A DNA stretch of 61,553 nt from the NCBI GenBank assembly GCA_937948815.1, contig CALFAM010000161.1, positions 1 to 61,553 on the forward strand, written 5' to 3'. Both the position numbers and the translations under genes were made by a program. Below are positions 18,460 through 28,037 of the stretch, in pieces. The DNA is from an uncultured bacterium. Its GTDB lineage: Bacteria > Acidobacteriota > Thermoanaerobaculia > Multivoradales > J023. Numbering within the stretch: position 1 is the first letter of the stretch; each line of letters begins with the position of its first letter. Under the pieces are notes generated by a model. That model ran no database searches. It was not told the origin of the DNA and saw only the letters and a program-made list of their open reading frames with translations.

Positions 18460-18837
18460 CCCCTTCGGCATTTCCTTCGCGCCCGATTCGCACTTTCTTG
18501 CCCGAAGCCTTCCATTTCGTCCCCCAATCCCATAGAATTATGGGAATTTCTTGGTTCGCGCGAGCCCGAGGAGAGGGCTCCGGAGAGTCTGCAGCCGCCG
18601 CTTGTCCGGCAGGTGGCTGCGCGTGTCGAAGGAACGCCGCCGCGATTGCTGAATCCTGCCTACCGGGCGCCTCGACATGTTGCCGGTACCTCACTCCTCC
18701 CGTCGATCTATGTGCCGCTGTGCGGTTTCTCACGAAGCCGTGACGACAGCAATCGGCTGAACGAAGCCCGCGCGCGCCGCAACCGGCCGCCAGGCCCGGC
18801 TTCCACTCCTGGCGGCTAACCGCACAGGGGGATATCG
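18460..18837. other. intergenic region and long leader of the cytochrome gene
   Basis: No gene is supported. The region holds a short hairpin (TCCCATA/TATGGGA with a four-base loop, near 18528-18545) and a ten-base inverted repeat, CTGTGCGGTT (18718-18727) and AACCGCACAG (18818-18827), whose right arm runs into the AGGGGG ribosome binding site of the cytochrome gene. Pairing of the arms could therefore affect translation. Confidence 0.55.
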
Positions 18838-20973
18838 ATGAGACAGTTTTCGAGAAGCTTGGTGCTCCTGGTGATTACGAGCACAGCGCTCCTGGGACTC
18901 GCGTCGGCGCACGCCGACAGCACCGCCGGCTCGGCGGTCGCCAAGTGGCCGTACTTCGATCGCTGGTCCGCGGCGTACGAAGAGCTCAACGGTGACCGCG
19001 AGATCGTCATTCGCGTCGCGACATCGCGCAACTACGTGACCGAGCGGGTCGACGCCCACGGCTACGTCCGCCTCGACCTGCTCGCCGGCAAGGTCGCGAT
19101 CGAGCTCGACCAGCTCGACCGCGCGGTCGATGTCTGGCTGCTCGACAACAAACCGGGAGACGGCAAGAGCATCCTGCCCGAGGATGGTGATGTCCTCATT
19201 CCGCTCGGCCGCCTGGCTCCAAACAAGGACGGCAGCACCGCTCGCCTGGAGACCCACTTCGGTCCGGAGCGCTTTCGCGGCGTCGAGGTCAACTGGATCC
19301 TCGTCTCGGAAGCTGGTGCCGACCCGGCTACCAGCCGGCTGCTCTACGGCACGCGCCCCTACCTGGAAAATCTCTACACCCGCAAGCGCCTCGCCCGCGA
19401 AGGCTACGTCGAAGAACAGATTGCGCCCCGGGTCACCGACAAGGCCCTGGCCAGCCGCAGTCTCGGCGACGCACCCTTCAGCACCCATCCGGAGCTCGCT
19501 GCCGGCGCGACGGTCGCCAACAAGGCGGCCGTGATCATCTCCCTGCGGCCTCACAAGATCCTGGCGGCCAAGGGCCTCGTCAGCGAGGACGTCTTCCGCG
19601 GCGGTGAAGTGTTCTTCCGGGAGACCTTCGAGGGCAATGGCCGAAGCTGCGGCACCTGCCATCCGCCGGAGAACAACCAGACCATCGACATCCCCTTCAT
19701 CAACCTGCTGTCGAACGCTGATCCGCTCTTCGTCGCCGAACAGCGTCCGCCGAGCGATCCGATCTCGAATCTCGAACGGCCGCCTTTGATGCGCAACTTC
19801 GGTCTGATTCTCGAGAACGTCGACGGCCTGGAAGATCCGAATAGAAAATTCCTGATGCGCGGCGTTCCGCACTCGCTGTCGATGGCGACGTCGATCATGG
19901 CACCGCCCGGCAACCCGGACGTGCAGGATCACACGGGCTGGTCCGGTGACGGCGCGCCGTCACCGGGGCGTCTGCGGGAGTTCCTGCTCGGCGCGATCAT
20001 CCAGCACTACCCGAACAACAGCCTGGCCCGCGAGTTCAAGGAGGACGTCCCCCCGGGCTACCCCTTCGACTTCCGCATGCCCACCGACCGCGAGCTCGAC
20101 CTGACCAATGAGTTCATGCTGAACGTCGGCCGCCTCAGTGAGCTCGACCTGCCGACGCTGAGCCTGACCGACACCAGCGCGGAAGCCGGCCGTACGCGCT
20201 TCATCAACAGCGGCTGCAACGGCTGCCACAACAACGCCAGTGCCAATGTCGCTTCCGGTCTGAACCTGAACTTCTTCACCGGCGTCGAGCGTCTGCCGAA
20301 TCCGGCCCAGGGATTCGCCGGGATCAACTTCCCCCTCGATGGCGGCTTCGGTGGCCAGGGTCTGAATGCCTTCAACTTCGACTGCGACGGCGACGGCACC
20401 AACGACTGCTTCGGCGACGGCCAGTTCAACAGCGTCGGCTTGATCGAGTCGGCGGACACGGCACCGTTCTTCCACAACAACGTTACGCCGACGATCGAGG
20501 GGGCGGTGGCCTTCTACCAGGCAGCGCCGTTCCCGGCACCGCTCGGCTTCACGCCGGCCGAGGTCGACAACGTGGCCGCATTCCTGCGGGTCATCAACGC
20601 CTCGTTCAACCTGCAGATGGGTGTGCAGCGTACGCTCGCCGCGCTCGACATCGAGCCTGACGCCGCGAATGCGACGAACTTCATCGACTTTGCGGGCATT
20701 CGGGGCACCTCGAACCGGCTCATCTTGCTGGCCGCGTTCGAGGTCGAGGACGCCTACCAGGTGCTCACGGGCGGCCCCCTCGGTACCCTGAACCCGGACA
20801 GCGTCGCGGCCCTCTCGGCGGGATTCGATGCGCTCGGCTTCGCCTTCTTCTCCAACAACTTCACCGTCCGCGCCTACTACCTGAAGGTCGCGGCCGAGTT
20901 GCTGAGCAAGGCCGACGCAGGGCTCGGAACCGGTACCGGCCTGGTGATGGGCGAGGGCAACCTGCTCTTCTAG
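18838..20973 (+). CDS. Exported di-haem cytochrome c, MauG/CcpA-like, with N-terminal extension
   Basis: A 711-residue periplasmic protein with a signal peptide (cleavage after ASAHA). Two CxxCH haem-attachment motifs, CGTCH (271-275) and CNGCH (460-464), match the two-domain layout of MauG and bacterial cytochrome c peroxidases. The ESADTAPFFHNN segment resembles their interdomain and haem-ligand region. About 240 residues before the first haem domain are not recognised and look beta-rich. An Asp-rich loop, DCDGDGTNDCFGDG (from about 515), resembles a calcium-binding repeat. Ribosome binding site AGGGGG precedes the ATG. It is a stand-alone gene. Peroxidase or tailoring-oxidase activity is inferred. 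Confidence 0.85.
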   Translation: MRQFSRSLVLLVITSTALLGLASAHADSTAGSAVAKWPYFDRWSAAYEELNGDREIVIRVATSRNYVTERVDAHGYVRLDLLAGKVAIELDQLDRAVDVWLLDNKPGDGKSILPEDGDVLIPLGRLAPNKDGSTARLETHFGPERFRGVEVNWILVSEAGADPATSRLLYGTRPYLENLYTRKRLAREGYVEEQIAPRVTDKALASRSLGDAPFSTHPELAAGATVANKAAVIISLRPHKILAAKGLVSEDVFRGGEVFFRETFEGNGRSCGTCHPPENNQTIDIPFINLLSNADPLFVAEQRPPSDPISNLERPPLMRNFGLILENVDGLEDPNRKFLMRGVPHSLSMATSIMAPPGNPDVQDHTGWSGDGAPSPGRLREFLLGAIIQHYPNNSLAREFKEDVPPGYPFDFRMPTDRELDLTNEFMLNVGRLSELDLPTLSLTDTSAEAGRTRFINSGCNGCHNNASANVASGLNLNFFTGVERLPNPAQGFAGINFPLDGGFGGQGLNAFNFDCDGDGTNDCFGDGQFNSVGLIESADTAPFFHNNVTPTIEGAVAFYQAAPFPAPLGFTPAEVDNVAAFLRVINASFNLQMGVQRTLAALDIEPDAANATNFIDFAGIRGTSNRLILLAAFEVEDAYQVLTGGPLGTLNPDSVAALSAGFDALGFAFFSNNFTVRAYYLKVAAELLSKADAGLGTGTGLVMGEGNLLF

Positions 20974-20980
20974 CCTGCGC

Positions 20981-21022
20981 GCAGACGCCAGAAGGCAGAC
21001 GCCAGAAGGCAGACACCAGAAG
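20981..21022. repeat. three tandem copies of a 14-bp unit
   Basis: GCAGACGCCAGAAG occurs at 20981-20994 and 20995-21008 exactly, and at 21009-21022 with one change (ACGCC to ACACC). The array lies eight bases after the cytochrome stop codon, in the 279-base gap before trmFO. It could change copy number by slippage. No function is evident. Confidence 0.95.
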
Positions 21023-21240
21023 AAAGGCGGCGACGCCGCATCCATATTGTTCGGGTCGATGGAAACGGACAGTGGAGGCTCGCGGCGCCGCCGCCTCGAA
21101 GGCTACTCCCGCCTCGTGGCAGAACCGTGTCCGAATGTGTCGATCGCGTGTCGGAAGCGGGCGCGCCACGGTACGCGCGTTCGCGCCAGGCCAAACGGCC
21201 TGGACCACCTCTGCCGCTCGTACCCGCCCCGCGAAACGAC

Positions 21241-21246
21241 TAAGAT
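21241..21246 (+). promoter_or_regulatory. candidate -10 of a leaderless trmFO promoter
   Basis: TAAGAT ends exactly six bases before the trmFO ATG, with no ribosome binding site. The preceding gene ends 279 bases upstream, so trmFO needs its own promoter. No -35 was recognised. Confidence 0.5.
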
Positions 21247-21252
21247 TCGCGG

Positions 21253-22593
21253 ATGAGTGATCCGATTCATGTCATTGGTGGCGGGCTCGCGGGCTCGGAA
21301 TGTGCCTTCCAGCTCGCCTCGCGCGGCCATCGCGTGGTGCTGTACGAGATGCGACCCGTGCGCTCGACGCCGGCACACGGCAGCGACAAGCTGGCCGAGT
21401 TGGTGTGCTCGAACTCCCTGCGCTCCGACGATCCCGAGCACGCGGCTGGACTGCTGAAGCGCGAGATCGAAGCCTTCGGGTCGCTGATCATCGGATCCGC
21501 ACGCGCGGCGGCCGTGCCCGCGGGAGCCGCGCTGGCCGTCGACCGAGAGCGCTTCGCCGACCGTGTCACCGGCACCATCGCCGCGCATCCGAACATCGAG
21601 CTGCGGCGCGAAGAAGTCACCGCGCTGCCGGACGGAGACGTCGTACTGGCCACCGGCCCGCTGACTTCGGAGGCCATGTCGAGCGTCTTGCTCGACCTCT
21701 TGGGCGACGAGTACCTCTACTTCTACGACGCCATCGCACCGATCATCGACGCCGAGTCCCTCGACATGGATATCCTCTTCGCCGCGTCGCGATGGGACAA
21801 GGGAGACGGCGCCGACTACCTCAACGCACCGATGGAGAAAGACGAGTACCTGGCCTTTCACCAGGCCCTCCTCGATGCCGAACAGGTGACGCCCCACGAC
21901 TTCGAAAGCGTCAAGTACTTCGAGGGCTGCCTGCCGATCGAGGAGATCGCGGCCCGCGGTGTCGACACGCTCCGCTACGGGCCGATGAAGCCGGTGGGCC
22001 TGCGCAAGCCGGACGGCTCGAGCAGCTATGCGATCGTGCAGTTGCGCCAGGAGGATCTGGCCAAGACCCACTACAACATGGTCGGCTTCCAGTCGCGCAT
22101 GGCCTGGGGCGACCAAAAGCGCGTTTTGCGCATGATTCCCGGCCTACAGAATGCGGATTTCGTTCGTCTCGGCCAGATTCACCGCAACACCTTCATCAAC
22201 GCGCCGACCCATCTCGACCCCTTCTATCGGCTGAAGAACCATCCAAGGATCCGCCTCGCCGGTCAGATCACCGGCGTCGAGGGCTACTTGGAGTCAGCAG
22301 CGACCGGCGTTGCCATCGCCCTGTTCCTGGACCAGGAACGACGAGGCCTCGAACCCGAGCCATTCCCTGCCACCATGGCCCTCGGCGCGATGAATCGTCA
22401 CCTGATCGAGTCGAGCCCCAAACGCTTCCAGCCGGCGAACATCAACTACGGTCTGTTCACACCACTCGAAGGCCGCGTCAAGCGCGCCGAGCGACGCACC
22501 GCCTACGCCACCCGTGCCCACACTGCCCTCGACGCCTGGATGACGCGCCATGGCTATGCCGACGCGCGAGTCTCTGCCACGGCCGGTGCGTGA
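21253..22593 (+). CDS. trmFO: Methylenetetrahydrofolate-tRNA-(uracil-5-)-methyltransferase TrmFO
   Basis: FAD- and folate-dependent enzyme that makes ribothymidine at position 54 of tRNAs. The 446 residues open with the FAD-binding GGGLAGSE loop (9-16), followed by HGSDKLAELVCSNSLRSDD, whose key part LVCSNSLRSD is a TrmFO/GidA-family hallmark. NYGLFTPLEGR near the C-terminus is also conserved. TrmFO occurs in Firmicutes, Alpha- and Deltaproteobacteria and a few other groups, where it replaces TrmA. It lies upstream of xerC as in the conserved topA-trmFO-xerC-hslV-hslU order, but an oxidase gene on the opposite strand has been placed between them here. Confidence 0.97.
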   Translation: MSDPIHVIGGGLAGSECAFQLASRGHRVVLYEMRPVRSTPAHGSDKLAELVCSNSLRSDDPEHAAGLLKREIEAFGSLIIGSARAAAVPAGAALAVDRERFADRVTGTIAAHPNIELRREEVTALPDGDVVLATGPLTSEAMSSVLLDLLGDEYLYFYDAIAPIIDAESLDMDILFAASRWDKGDGADYLNAPMEKDEYLAFHQALLDAEQVTPHDFESVKYFEGCLPIEEIAARGVDTLRYGPMKPVGLRKPDGSSSYAIVQLRQEDLAKTHYNMVGFQSRMAWGDQKRVLRMIPGLQNADFVRLGQIHRNTFINAPTHLDPFYRLKNHPRIRLAGQITGVEGYLESAATGVAIALFLDQERRGLEPEPFPATMALGAMNRHLIESSPKRFQPANINYGLFTPLEGRVKRAERRTAYATRAHTALDAWMTRHGYADARVSATAGA

Positions 22594-22605
22594 GCAGGGT
22601 GCCCG

Positions 22606-23913
22606 CTACGCCGACGGAGCTTTTTTGAGGCAGTCTGGGCCGAGGTCGGTGACGGTAGTGCGGCCGAGAAGGCCGAGGGAGAGGTCCATCTCGGCCACGA
22701 CGTTGCGAATCACCTCGCGGACCCCGGCCTCACCCGCCACTGCCAAGCCGTAGACATAGGGTCGCCCGAGGAGTGTGGCGGTGGCGCCGAGGGCGAGAGC
22801 TTTGAGCACGTCCGCGCCGCCCCGAATGCCGCTGTCGACCAGCACCGGAAGCTGACCGTCGATCGCTTCGACGATCCTCGGCAAGGCATCGAGGGTGGCG
22901 ATCGAGCCATCGACCTGCCGGCCGCCGTGATTCGAAACGACGACCCCGTTCATGCCTGCATCGATCGCCCGGCGCGCGTCGTCCGCGTGGAGGATGCCCT
23001 TGAGCACGATCGGCAAGCGAGTCTTCTCCCGAAGCCAGGCAAGATCGCTCCAGGCCAGAGACGGGCGGCTGTAGGTGGCCACGAACCGTTGCACGGCCGC
23101 CCGCGCAAACCGTCGTTTGGCCGACCACGGGCCGGGGAAGTTGCGAAGCTGCGCCGCCGCGGTGCGGAGGGTCGCGATCGTCAGAGGCGGCTTGACCGCT
23201 GGTGCGGGCATGGGCTCGTCCAGGCTGGCGAGAAACGTCGGATCCGAGGTGTATTGGGCAATGCCCATGCCGCGCAAGAACGGCAGGTAGGCAAGGTCGA
23301 GATCCTGGGGTCGCCAGCCGAGCATGGTGGTGTCGAGGGTGAGGACGATGGCCTCGCAGCCACTCGCCTCGGCGCGGTGCAAGAAGCTCTCGACCAGTGC
23401 ATTGTCCTCGCTCCAGTAGAGCTGGAACCACCGGGGACTGTCGCCCATGGCGGCTGCACAGCGCTCCATCGGTACCGACGCCTGGTTCGAGAACACCATG
23501 GGGATGCCGAGCGATGCGGCCGCACGCGCGACCGCCTCATCCGCACCCGCATGCGCCAGCTCCAGCACGCCGATCGGCGCCAGCAGCAGCGGCGCGGGCA
23601 AACGCCGACCGAGTAGCTCGACCGAAAGATCCCGATCGGACGCATCGCGCAGCACCCTGGGCACCAAGCGCCACCGATCGAATGCACTTCGATTGGCCCG
23701 CATGGTCGCCCCCATGCCCGCGCCCCCAGCCACGTAGGCCCACGCTTCTACGGACATGGCTTCTCGCGCGGCCGTGCGCAGGTGCGCGAAATCCGTGGGC
23801 ACCTGGGGACTCTCGCCGCCGGCTCCAGCAACGAAAATCTCGGTCTGGCGGCTCCGTCCCGGTTCCGGGTTGTGTCCCTGAAAGCGGTGTTGTGTTGGTT
23901 CAGGCATCGACAT
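22606..23913 (-). CDS. FMN-dependent alpha-hydroxy acid oxidase/dehydrogenase
   Basis: Member of the glycolate oxidase/lactate dehydrogenase family, which oxidises 2-hydroxy acids to 2-oxo acids. The 435-residue TIM barrel has the catalytic [12 protein letters not shown] motif (His and Arg of the active site), [12 protein letters not shown] and [10 protein letters not shown], which bind FMN phosphate. Upstream, [19 protein letters not shown] and WFQLYW are also conserved. The N-terminal 30 residues are variable. Closest by pattern to L-lactate 2-monooxygenase or lactate oxidase, but substrate choice is not secure. It is convergent with trmFO (12-base gap) and divergent from xerC. Confidence 0.9.
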   Translation of the reverse strand: MSMPEPTQHRFQGHNPEPGRSRQTEIFVAGAGGESPQVPTDFAHLRTAAREAMSVEAWAYVAGGAGMGATMRANRSAFDRWRLVPRVLRDASDRDLSVELLGRRLPAPLLLAPIGVLELAHAGADEAVARAAASLGIPMVFSNQASVPMERCAAAMGDSPRWFQLYWSEDNALVESFLHRAEASGCEAIVLTLDTTMLGWRPQDLDLAYLPFLRGMGIAQYTSDPTFLASLDEPMPAPAVKPPLTIATLRTAAAQLRNFPGPWSAKRRFARAAVQRFVATYSRPSLAWSDLAWLREKTRLPIVLKGILHADDARRAIDAGMNGVVVSNHGGRQVDGSIATLDALPRIVEAIDGQLPVLVDSGIRGGADVLKALALGATATLLGRPYVYGLAVAGEAGVREVIRNVVAEMDLSLGLLGRTTVTDLGPDCLKKAPSA

Positions 23914-23942
23914 GCGAGGCTACCACCGGTCAGAATTGCGGA

Positions 23943-24899
23943 ATGCAGGCCCTCATCGACGACTTTCTCGAGCATGCCGCGCTCGAGCGCAACCTGTCGC
24001 CCGCGACGCAACGGGCGTACACGGGCGACCTCGGCCGATTCGTCCACTTCTTGGTGGAGTACCTGGGGCATGACGCGGCCGCGCTTCGTCCCGGCCATGT
24101 CGAGCCGGCCGCTGTCCGCGCCTTCCTCGCCCACCTCGACCGCGAGGGCCTCTCCAAGACCAGCCGAGCGCGCATGCTGTCGGCGGTGCGCAGCCTCTTC
24201 CGCCATGGCTGTCGCACCCATCGCGTGGCCGCCAACCCGACCCAGGGCGTGCGCACACCCAAGCAGGACAAGACCCTACCCAGCCACCTCCGGCCGGGTG
24301 AAATCGAAAGGCTGATCGAGGCCACCGCCGATCCGCAGACCGAGCCGTATCGAGACGATCGCGACACGCCACTGACGGCCCGCGACCGGGCGGCGGTCGA
24401 GCTGCTCTACGCCGCGGGGCTACGGGTATCCGAGCTGGTCAGTCTCGACTGGGAGGCTGTCGACCTTTCGGGCCGCGTGCTGCGGGTCATCGGCAAAGGC
24501 GGCAAAGAGCGTATGGTGCCGTTCGGTAAGCCCGCCGCGGCGTCCCTCACCGCCTGGTCGCAGGACTGGGAGGCCATCCGCGTACGGCAGAAGCCTCCGG
24601 CCAAGGATGAGCCGGTCTTCCTCAACCACCGCGGCGGTCGTCTGTCTGCGCGGTCGGTCCGTCGCATTCTCGATCGCTACGTGCCGGCCACCGATTTACC
24701 GGCCGATCTCCACCCACACACCCTGCGACACACCTTCGCCACCCACCTGCTCGAGGGCGGCGCGGATCTCCGTGCGATTCAAGAGCTCTTGGGCCACAGC
24801 TCCCTGGCCACCACGCAGAAGTACACCCACGTCGACATCGAGCGGCTCCTGCGGGTCTACCGAGACACGCATCCGAGGGCGAAGCGCGACTCGCCCTGA
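23943..24899 (+). CDS. xerC: Tyrosine recombinase XerC
   Basis: Site-specific recombinase that, with XerD, resolves chromosome dimers at dif. The 318 residues have an N-terminal SAM-like DNA-binding domain and the full catalytic set: R161 (AAGLRVSEL), K185 (IGKGGKER), H259 and R262 (HTLRHTFATH), H285 (LLGHSSLATT) and nucleophile Y294. The start ATG was chosen because the conserved N-terminal helix begins here; a CAGAAT hexamer sits six bases before it and no ribosome binding site is seen. A loop insertion near 130-145 is slightly longer than usual. Its placement after trmFO supports the XerC assignment over XerD. Confidence 0.93.
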   Translation: MQALIDDFLEHAALERNLSPATQRAYTGDLGRFVHFLVEYLGHDAAALRPGHVEPAAVRAFLAHLDREGLSKTSRARMLSAVRSLFRHGCRTHRVAANPTQGVRTPKQDKTLPSHLRPGEIERLIEATADPQTEPYRDDRDTPLTARDRAAVELLYAAGLRVSELVSLDWEAVDLSGRVLRVIGKGGKERMVPFGKPAAASLTAWSQDWEAIRVRQKPPAKDEPVFLNHRGGRLSARSVRRILDRYVPATDLPADLHPHTLRHTFATHLLEGGADLRAIQELLGHSSLATTQKYTHVDIERLLRVYRDTHPRAKRDSP

Positions 24900-24912
24900 C
24901 AGGGCTGACACG

Positions 24913-26853
24913 ATGACGTCGAAGCGACTCCAACGCTGGCGCGAGCGCGTGATGCTCTTCCTCGAAGCCGGGGTCGACCGCACCACGGCTGCCCCGGGCT
25001 ATCTACGCCAGGTTCGCATGGTGAGCTTCAACACTGTGTTGATGTTCACCATCGCGATCCCCTTCGTGTTTCGCTACTTGAGCCTCGGCATCTGGCTGAT
25101 CGCGGTCGGCTTGCTGGTCACCATGATCGGCTGCGTGGTCAACATCTCGATTCTGCGGCGCACCCACAATCCCGTCGTCTCGGGCCACGTCGCCGCTACG
25201 CTGCTCTTCTTGCTGTTGGTGATGTCGAATGTCGTGTCGGGCGGCTTCTACGACGCCAACTTCTCGTGGCTGTACATTCTGCCCCTCGGCGCCGCACTGT
25301 TGGTCAACCTGCGCGCCGGCTGGATCTGGACCGCGATTGTCGTCCTCACCACGCTCGTTTTCTGGCTGCTACCCGGTTTGGGCGTCGAGGTTCCCAACCT
25401 GATCCCACCGGACGAGCACGCCGTCCAGAGCCTGCTCAACCGCATCTCGGCCATTCTCGCCATTGCCATCCTGACGACCGGCTTCGTCGTCGTCGAGCGA
25501 CGGACCGAGCGCAGCCTGCAGGCCGCCAACAGCGCCTTGGCGAAAGAAGTCGAGGAGCGCAAGCGGGCAGAGTCCGAGGCCCGCGCCGCCGACCGCGCGA
25601 AGAGCGCCTTCCTGGCCACCGTCAGCCATGAGCTGCGCACACCGATGAACGGCGTCATCGGCATGACCGGCATCCTGCTCGACACCGACCTCGACGAAGA
25701 CCAACGCAGCTACGCCAACACCGTGCGCGTGAGCGCCGAGTCGTTGCTGACCCTGATCAACGAAGTACTCGACTTCGAGAAGATCGAGTCCGGCACCCTC
25801 GCCCTCGAGCCCATCGACTTCGACCTCGATGACGCGCTGGCCGAGATGATCGAGCTGCTCTCGCCGATTGCAGGCGAGAAAGGCCTGGCGCTGATCTGGC
25901 GGCGAGCCCCAGAGGTCCCCAAGCGGGTCCGCAGCGACCTCGGCCGGCTCCGGCAGATCCTGATCAACCTGATCGGCAATGCCCTGAAGTACACCGAGAA
26001 GGGTTCCGTACACGTGTTGATCGAGGCAGCCGAAGAACATCAGGCGACCCAGCCGGGCCAACTCGTCGCCTTTCGCGTGGTCGACACGGGCATCGGTATT
26101 CCGAGCGAGCTCGTGCAGCAACTCTTCCGGCCCTTCACCCAGGCAGATGACTCTCCGACCCGCCGGTTCGGCGGCACCGGCCTGGGCCTGGCGATCGCCA
26201 GCCAGCTTTGCGAGCTGATGGGGGGCGCCATCGATGTCACTTCCAAACAAGGCATGGGCAGCACCTTTCGCTTCACCGTACGGCTGACGGCGCCGCGCGG
26301 CGAGCCGGCGGCCGATGCCGCCCAAAGCGTTCCGGAGATGCCGCGGCCCTCGATCCTCGCAATCGACGTGCCCGCGGTGGCGCGAGCGCCCCTCCCCGAA
26401 AAGAACGCCCGATCAGCCGCCGAGCAGAACGCCTATCAGCCGCCCACGCCGAGTGGCCGTGTCTTGATCGTCGAAGACAACGCGATCAACCAACGCGTGC
26501 TCGCAGCCATGCTCGAGAAGCTCGGCTATCTCTCCGACGTTGCCGCCAATGGTCGCGAAGCCGTGGGCATGCTCGAGACGATCGCCTACCAAGCCGTACT
26601 CATGGACTGCTGGATGCCGGTGCTCGACGGCTACCAGGCGACCCGCGAGATCCGCCTGCGCGAGACCGGCCCGGAGCGCATTCCGATCATCGCGCTGACC
26701 GGCAGCGCGCTCCCCGACGAGCGTGATCGCGCCAAGCAAGCAGGCATGGACGACTTCGTGACCAAGCCGATCACCCTCGAGACGATGCGCAAGGTGCTCG
26801 CACACTGGCGCGTCAAACCGACCGCACCCTCGGCCTCTGCCGCGAATCCGTAG
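24913..26853 (+). CDS. Hybrid sensor histidine kinase/response regulator, membrane
   Basis: A 646-residue protein with about six hydrophobic segments in the first 200 residues (for example FLLLVMSNVVSGG and AILAIAILTTGFVVV), a short coiled coil, then HisKA with VSHELRTPMNG (phospho-accepting H239) and HATPase with N-box LIGNALKYTEKG and G-boxes VDTGIGIP and GGTGLGLAIA. A Pro/Ala-rich linker joins a C-terminal receiver with phospho-acceptor D565 (VLMDCWMPVLDG). The sensor part resembles integral-membrane MASE/7TM-like input regions rather than a periplasmic loop. No HPt protein or output regulator is encoded nearby, so the phosphorelay partners are elsewhere. It starts 13 bases after xerC and is probably cotranscribed. 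Confidence 0.92.
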   Translation: MTSKRLQRWRERVMLFLEAGVDRTTAAPGYLRQVRMVSFNTVLMFTIAIPFVFRYLSLGIWLIAVGLLVTMIGCVVNISILRRTHNPVVSGHVAATLLFLLLVMSNVVSGGFYDANFSWLYILPLGAALLVNLRAGWIWTAIVVLTTLVFWLLPGLGVEVPNLIPPDEHAVQSLLNRISAILAIAILTTGFVVVERRTERSLQAANSALAKEVEERKRAESEARAADRAKSAFLATVSHELRTPMNGVIGMTGILLDTDLDEDQRSYANTVRVSAESLLTLINEVLDFEKIESGTLALEPIDFDLDDALAEMIELLSPIAGEKGLALIWRRAPEVPKRVRSDLGRLRQILINLIGNALKYTEKGSVHVLIEAAEEHQATQPGQLVAFRVVDTGIGIPSELVQQLFRPFTQADDSPTRRFGGTGLGLAIASQLCELMGGAIDVTSKQGMGSTFRFTVRLTAPRGEPAADAAQSVPEMPRPSILAIDVPAVARAPLPEKNARSAAEQNAYQPPTPSGRVLIVEDNAINQRVLAAMLEKLGYLSDVAANGREAVGMLETIAYQAVLMDCWMPVLDGYQATREIRLRETGPERIPIIALTGSALPDERDRAKQAGMDDFVTKPITLETMRKVLAHWRVKPTAPSASAANP

Positions 26854-26865
26854 AGCGCGGCCGCT

Positions 26866-27390
26866 TCACCAGCCGCGTCGACTGCGCAGCGTCGTGATGT
26901 GCGCGATGTGGTGCTGAGCGTGCCAGGCATAGAGCGCAATCCCGTCGGCAACGGTCAAGGTGCCGTCGTCCGGATGCTCGAAGCAGCGCATCATGGCCGC
27001 GTCGTCGAGCGCACGCATCGAGCGTGCCCAGCGGATCTGGAGCGCTTCGAAGAGGTCGAGGGAGGCAGCGATACTGGTGTCCGCGTCCGGCAGACGAGCC
27101 CAGGCATCCTGGTCGTAGGTGCGAATCGTCGGCGTCGATTCGGTCAGCGCAATCTTGAGACGAATATAGCCGTGCACCTGACTGTCCGCGATGTGGTGAA
27201 CGACCTGCGCCACACTCCAGCCGCCTGGACGGTAGGGCGTCGAAAGCTGCTTCGCATCCAGGCCGTGCACAGCAGCACGCAGCGCTTTGGGGGCCTTTGC
27301 CAGCGCGCCTGTTGCCGCCGAAATCTCGCGGCGACTGTAGGTGAACTTGGCTCGGAACGGACCGATGGGAAATCGCAGATCGGTGGTCAT
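26866..27390 (-). CDS. DinB-superfamily protein, YfiT/BstA-like putative thiol transferase
   Basis: A 174-residue four-helix-bundle protein. The pattern [19 protein letters not shown] and the C-terminal [12 protein letters not shown] supply the three histidines that bind one metal ion in YfiT-type DinB proteins. In Firmicutes such proteins transfer bacillithiol to electrophiles; elsewhere the thiol cofactor is unknown. The start was chosen at [10 protein letters not shown], with GAGG just upstream; this start lies 37 bases inside the 3' end of the YfcE-like gene upstream, so the two are likely coupled. Confidence 0.85.
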   Translation of the reverse strand: MTTDLRFPIGPFRAKFTYSRREISAATGALAKAPKALRAAVHGLDAKQLSTPYRPGGWSVAQVVHHIADSQVHGYIRLKIALTESTPTIRTYDQDAWARLPDADTSIAASLDLFEALQIRWARSMRALDDAAMMRCFEHPDDGTLTVADGIALYAWHAQHHIAHITTLRSRRGW

Positions 27391-27430
27391 GGATACCTCG
27401 TGTTCCACCCGTCGCCACTGGCGAAGGGCG

Positions 27431-27907
27431 TCAGCCCGACGACGCCGCGACCGGCAGCTCGATGATCTCGGGCTCCAAGACACCCGCGCGAATCGTCAAC
27501 CGGCCGATGGTCACCGGCAAGCGAAAACGCCGGCGTCCCGCGCTACCCGGGTTGATGAAGCAAACCCCGCGATGCGTTTCGATGGTCGGCTGATGGGAAT
27601 GTCCATAGACCACCGCATCGATGCCAGCGGCTTTCGGATCGATGTCGAGGTCGTCGAGGATGTGGATCATGTAGAGGAGCTTGCCCTCGATCTCCACGGT
27701 TTCGGTGATTGGCAGGGCATCCGCCCACGCGCCCCGGTCGACGTTGCCACGCACGGTATGGAGCGGCGCGATTTCGCGAAGCGCCTCGAGAATTGCCGGA
27801 TCCTCGACATCCCCAGCGTGCAGGATGAGATCCGAACCGGCGAGGGCGGAGACCGCCTCGGGACGCAGCAACCCGTGGGTGTCGCTGATCAGGCCGACGA
27901 TCGTCAT
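27431..27907 (-). CDS. YfcE-family metallophosphoesterase
   Basis: A 158-residue phosphodiesterase of the MJ0936/YfcE group. Metal ligands are clear: ISDTHG near the N-terminus, HAGDVED, RGNVDRG and YGHSHQP, followed by NPGSAGRRR. Family members hydrolyse phosphodiester model substrates; the natural substrate is unknown. The ATG has GGAGG four bases upstream. It is divergent from hslV and overlaps the thiol-transferase-like gene downstream by no more than its own 3' end. Confidence 0.92.
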   Translation of the reverse strand: MTIVGLISDTHGLLRPEAVSALAGSDLILHAGDVEDPAILEALREIAPLHTVRGNVDRGAWADALPITETVEIEGKLLYMIHILDDLDIDPKAAGIDAVVYGHSHQPTIETHRGVCFINPGSAGRRRFRLPVTIGRLTIRAGVLEPEIIELPVAASSG

Positions 27908-28021
27908 CCAGCCTCCCTCCGGGTCATTCGTGCAGTGGTTCCGATCGGCATCATTCCCAGCATCTCTGTATCGTACGGCAATCCCGGGTCGAGCGCTTCG
28001 TTACGGGCCCCCGTCCCCTGG

Positions 28022-28027
28022 TACAAT
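28022..28027 (+). promoter_or_regulatory. candidate -10 of the hslVU promoter
   Basis: TACAAT lies ten bases before the hslV ATG, and no ribosome binding site is visible. Transcription would begin only a few bases before the start codon. No convincing -35 was found. It is a very short leader rather than the exact six-base spacing seen at four other genes. Confidence 0.4.
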
Positions 28028-28037
28028 CCGCGGCTCC

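Noticed and set aside
20981-21022. Possible CRISPR array
   Set aside because: The units are only 14 bases, directly adjacent with no spacers, and no cas gene is present.
22600-22640. T-run at 22621-22626 as a trmFO terminator
   Set aside because: The T-run is the lysine codons of the oxidase gene on the other strand, and no stable stem precedes it.
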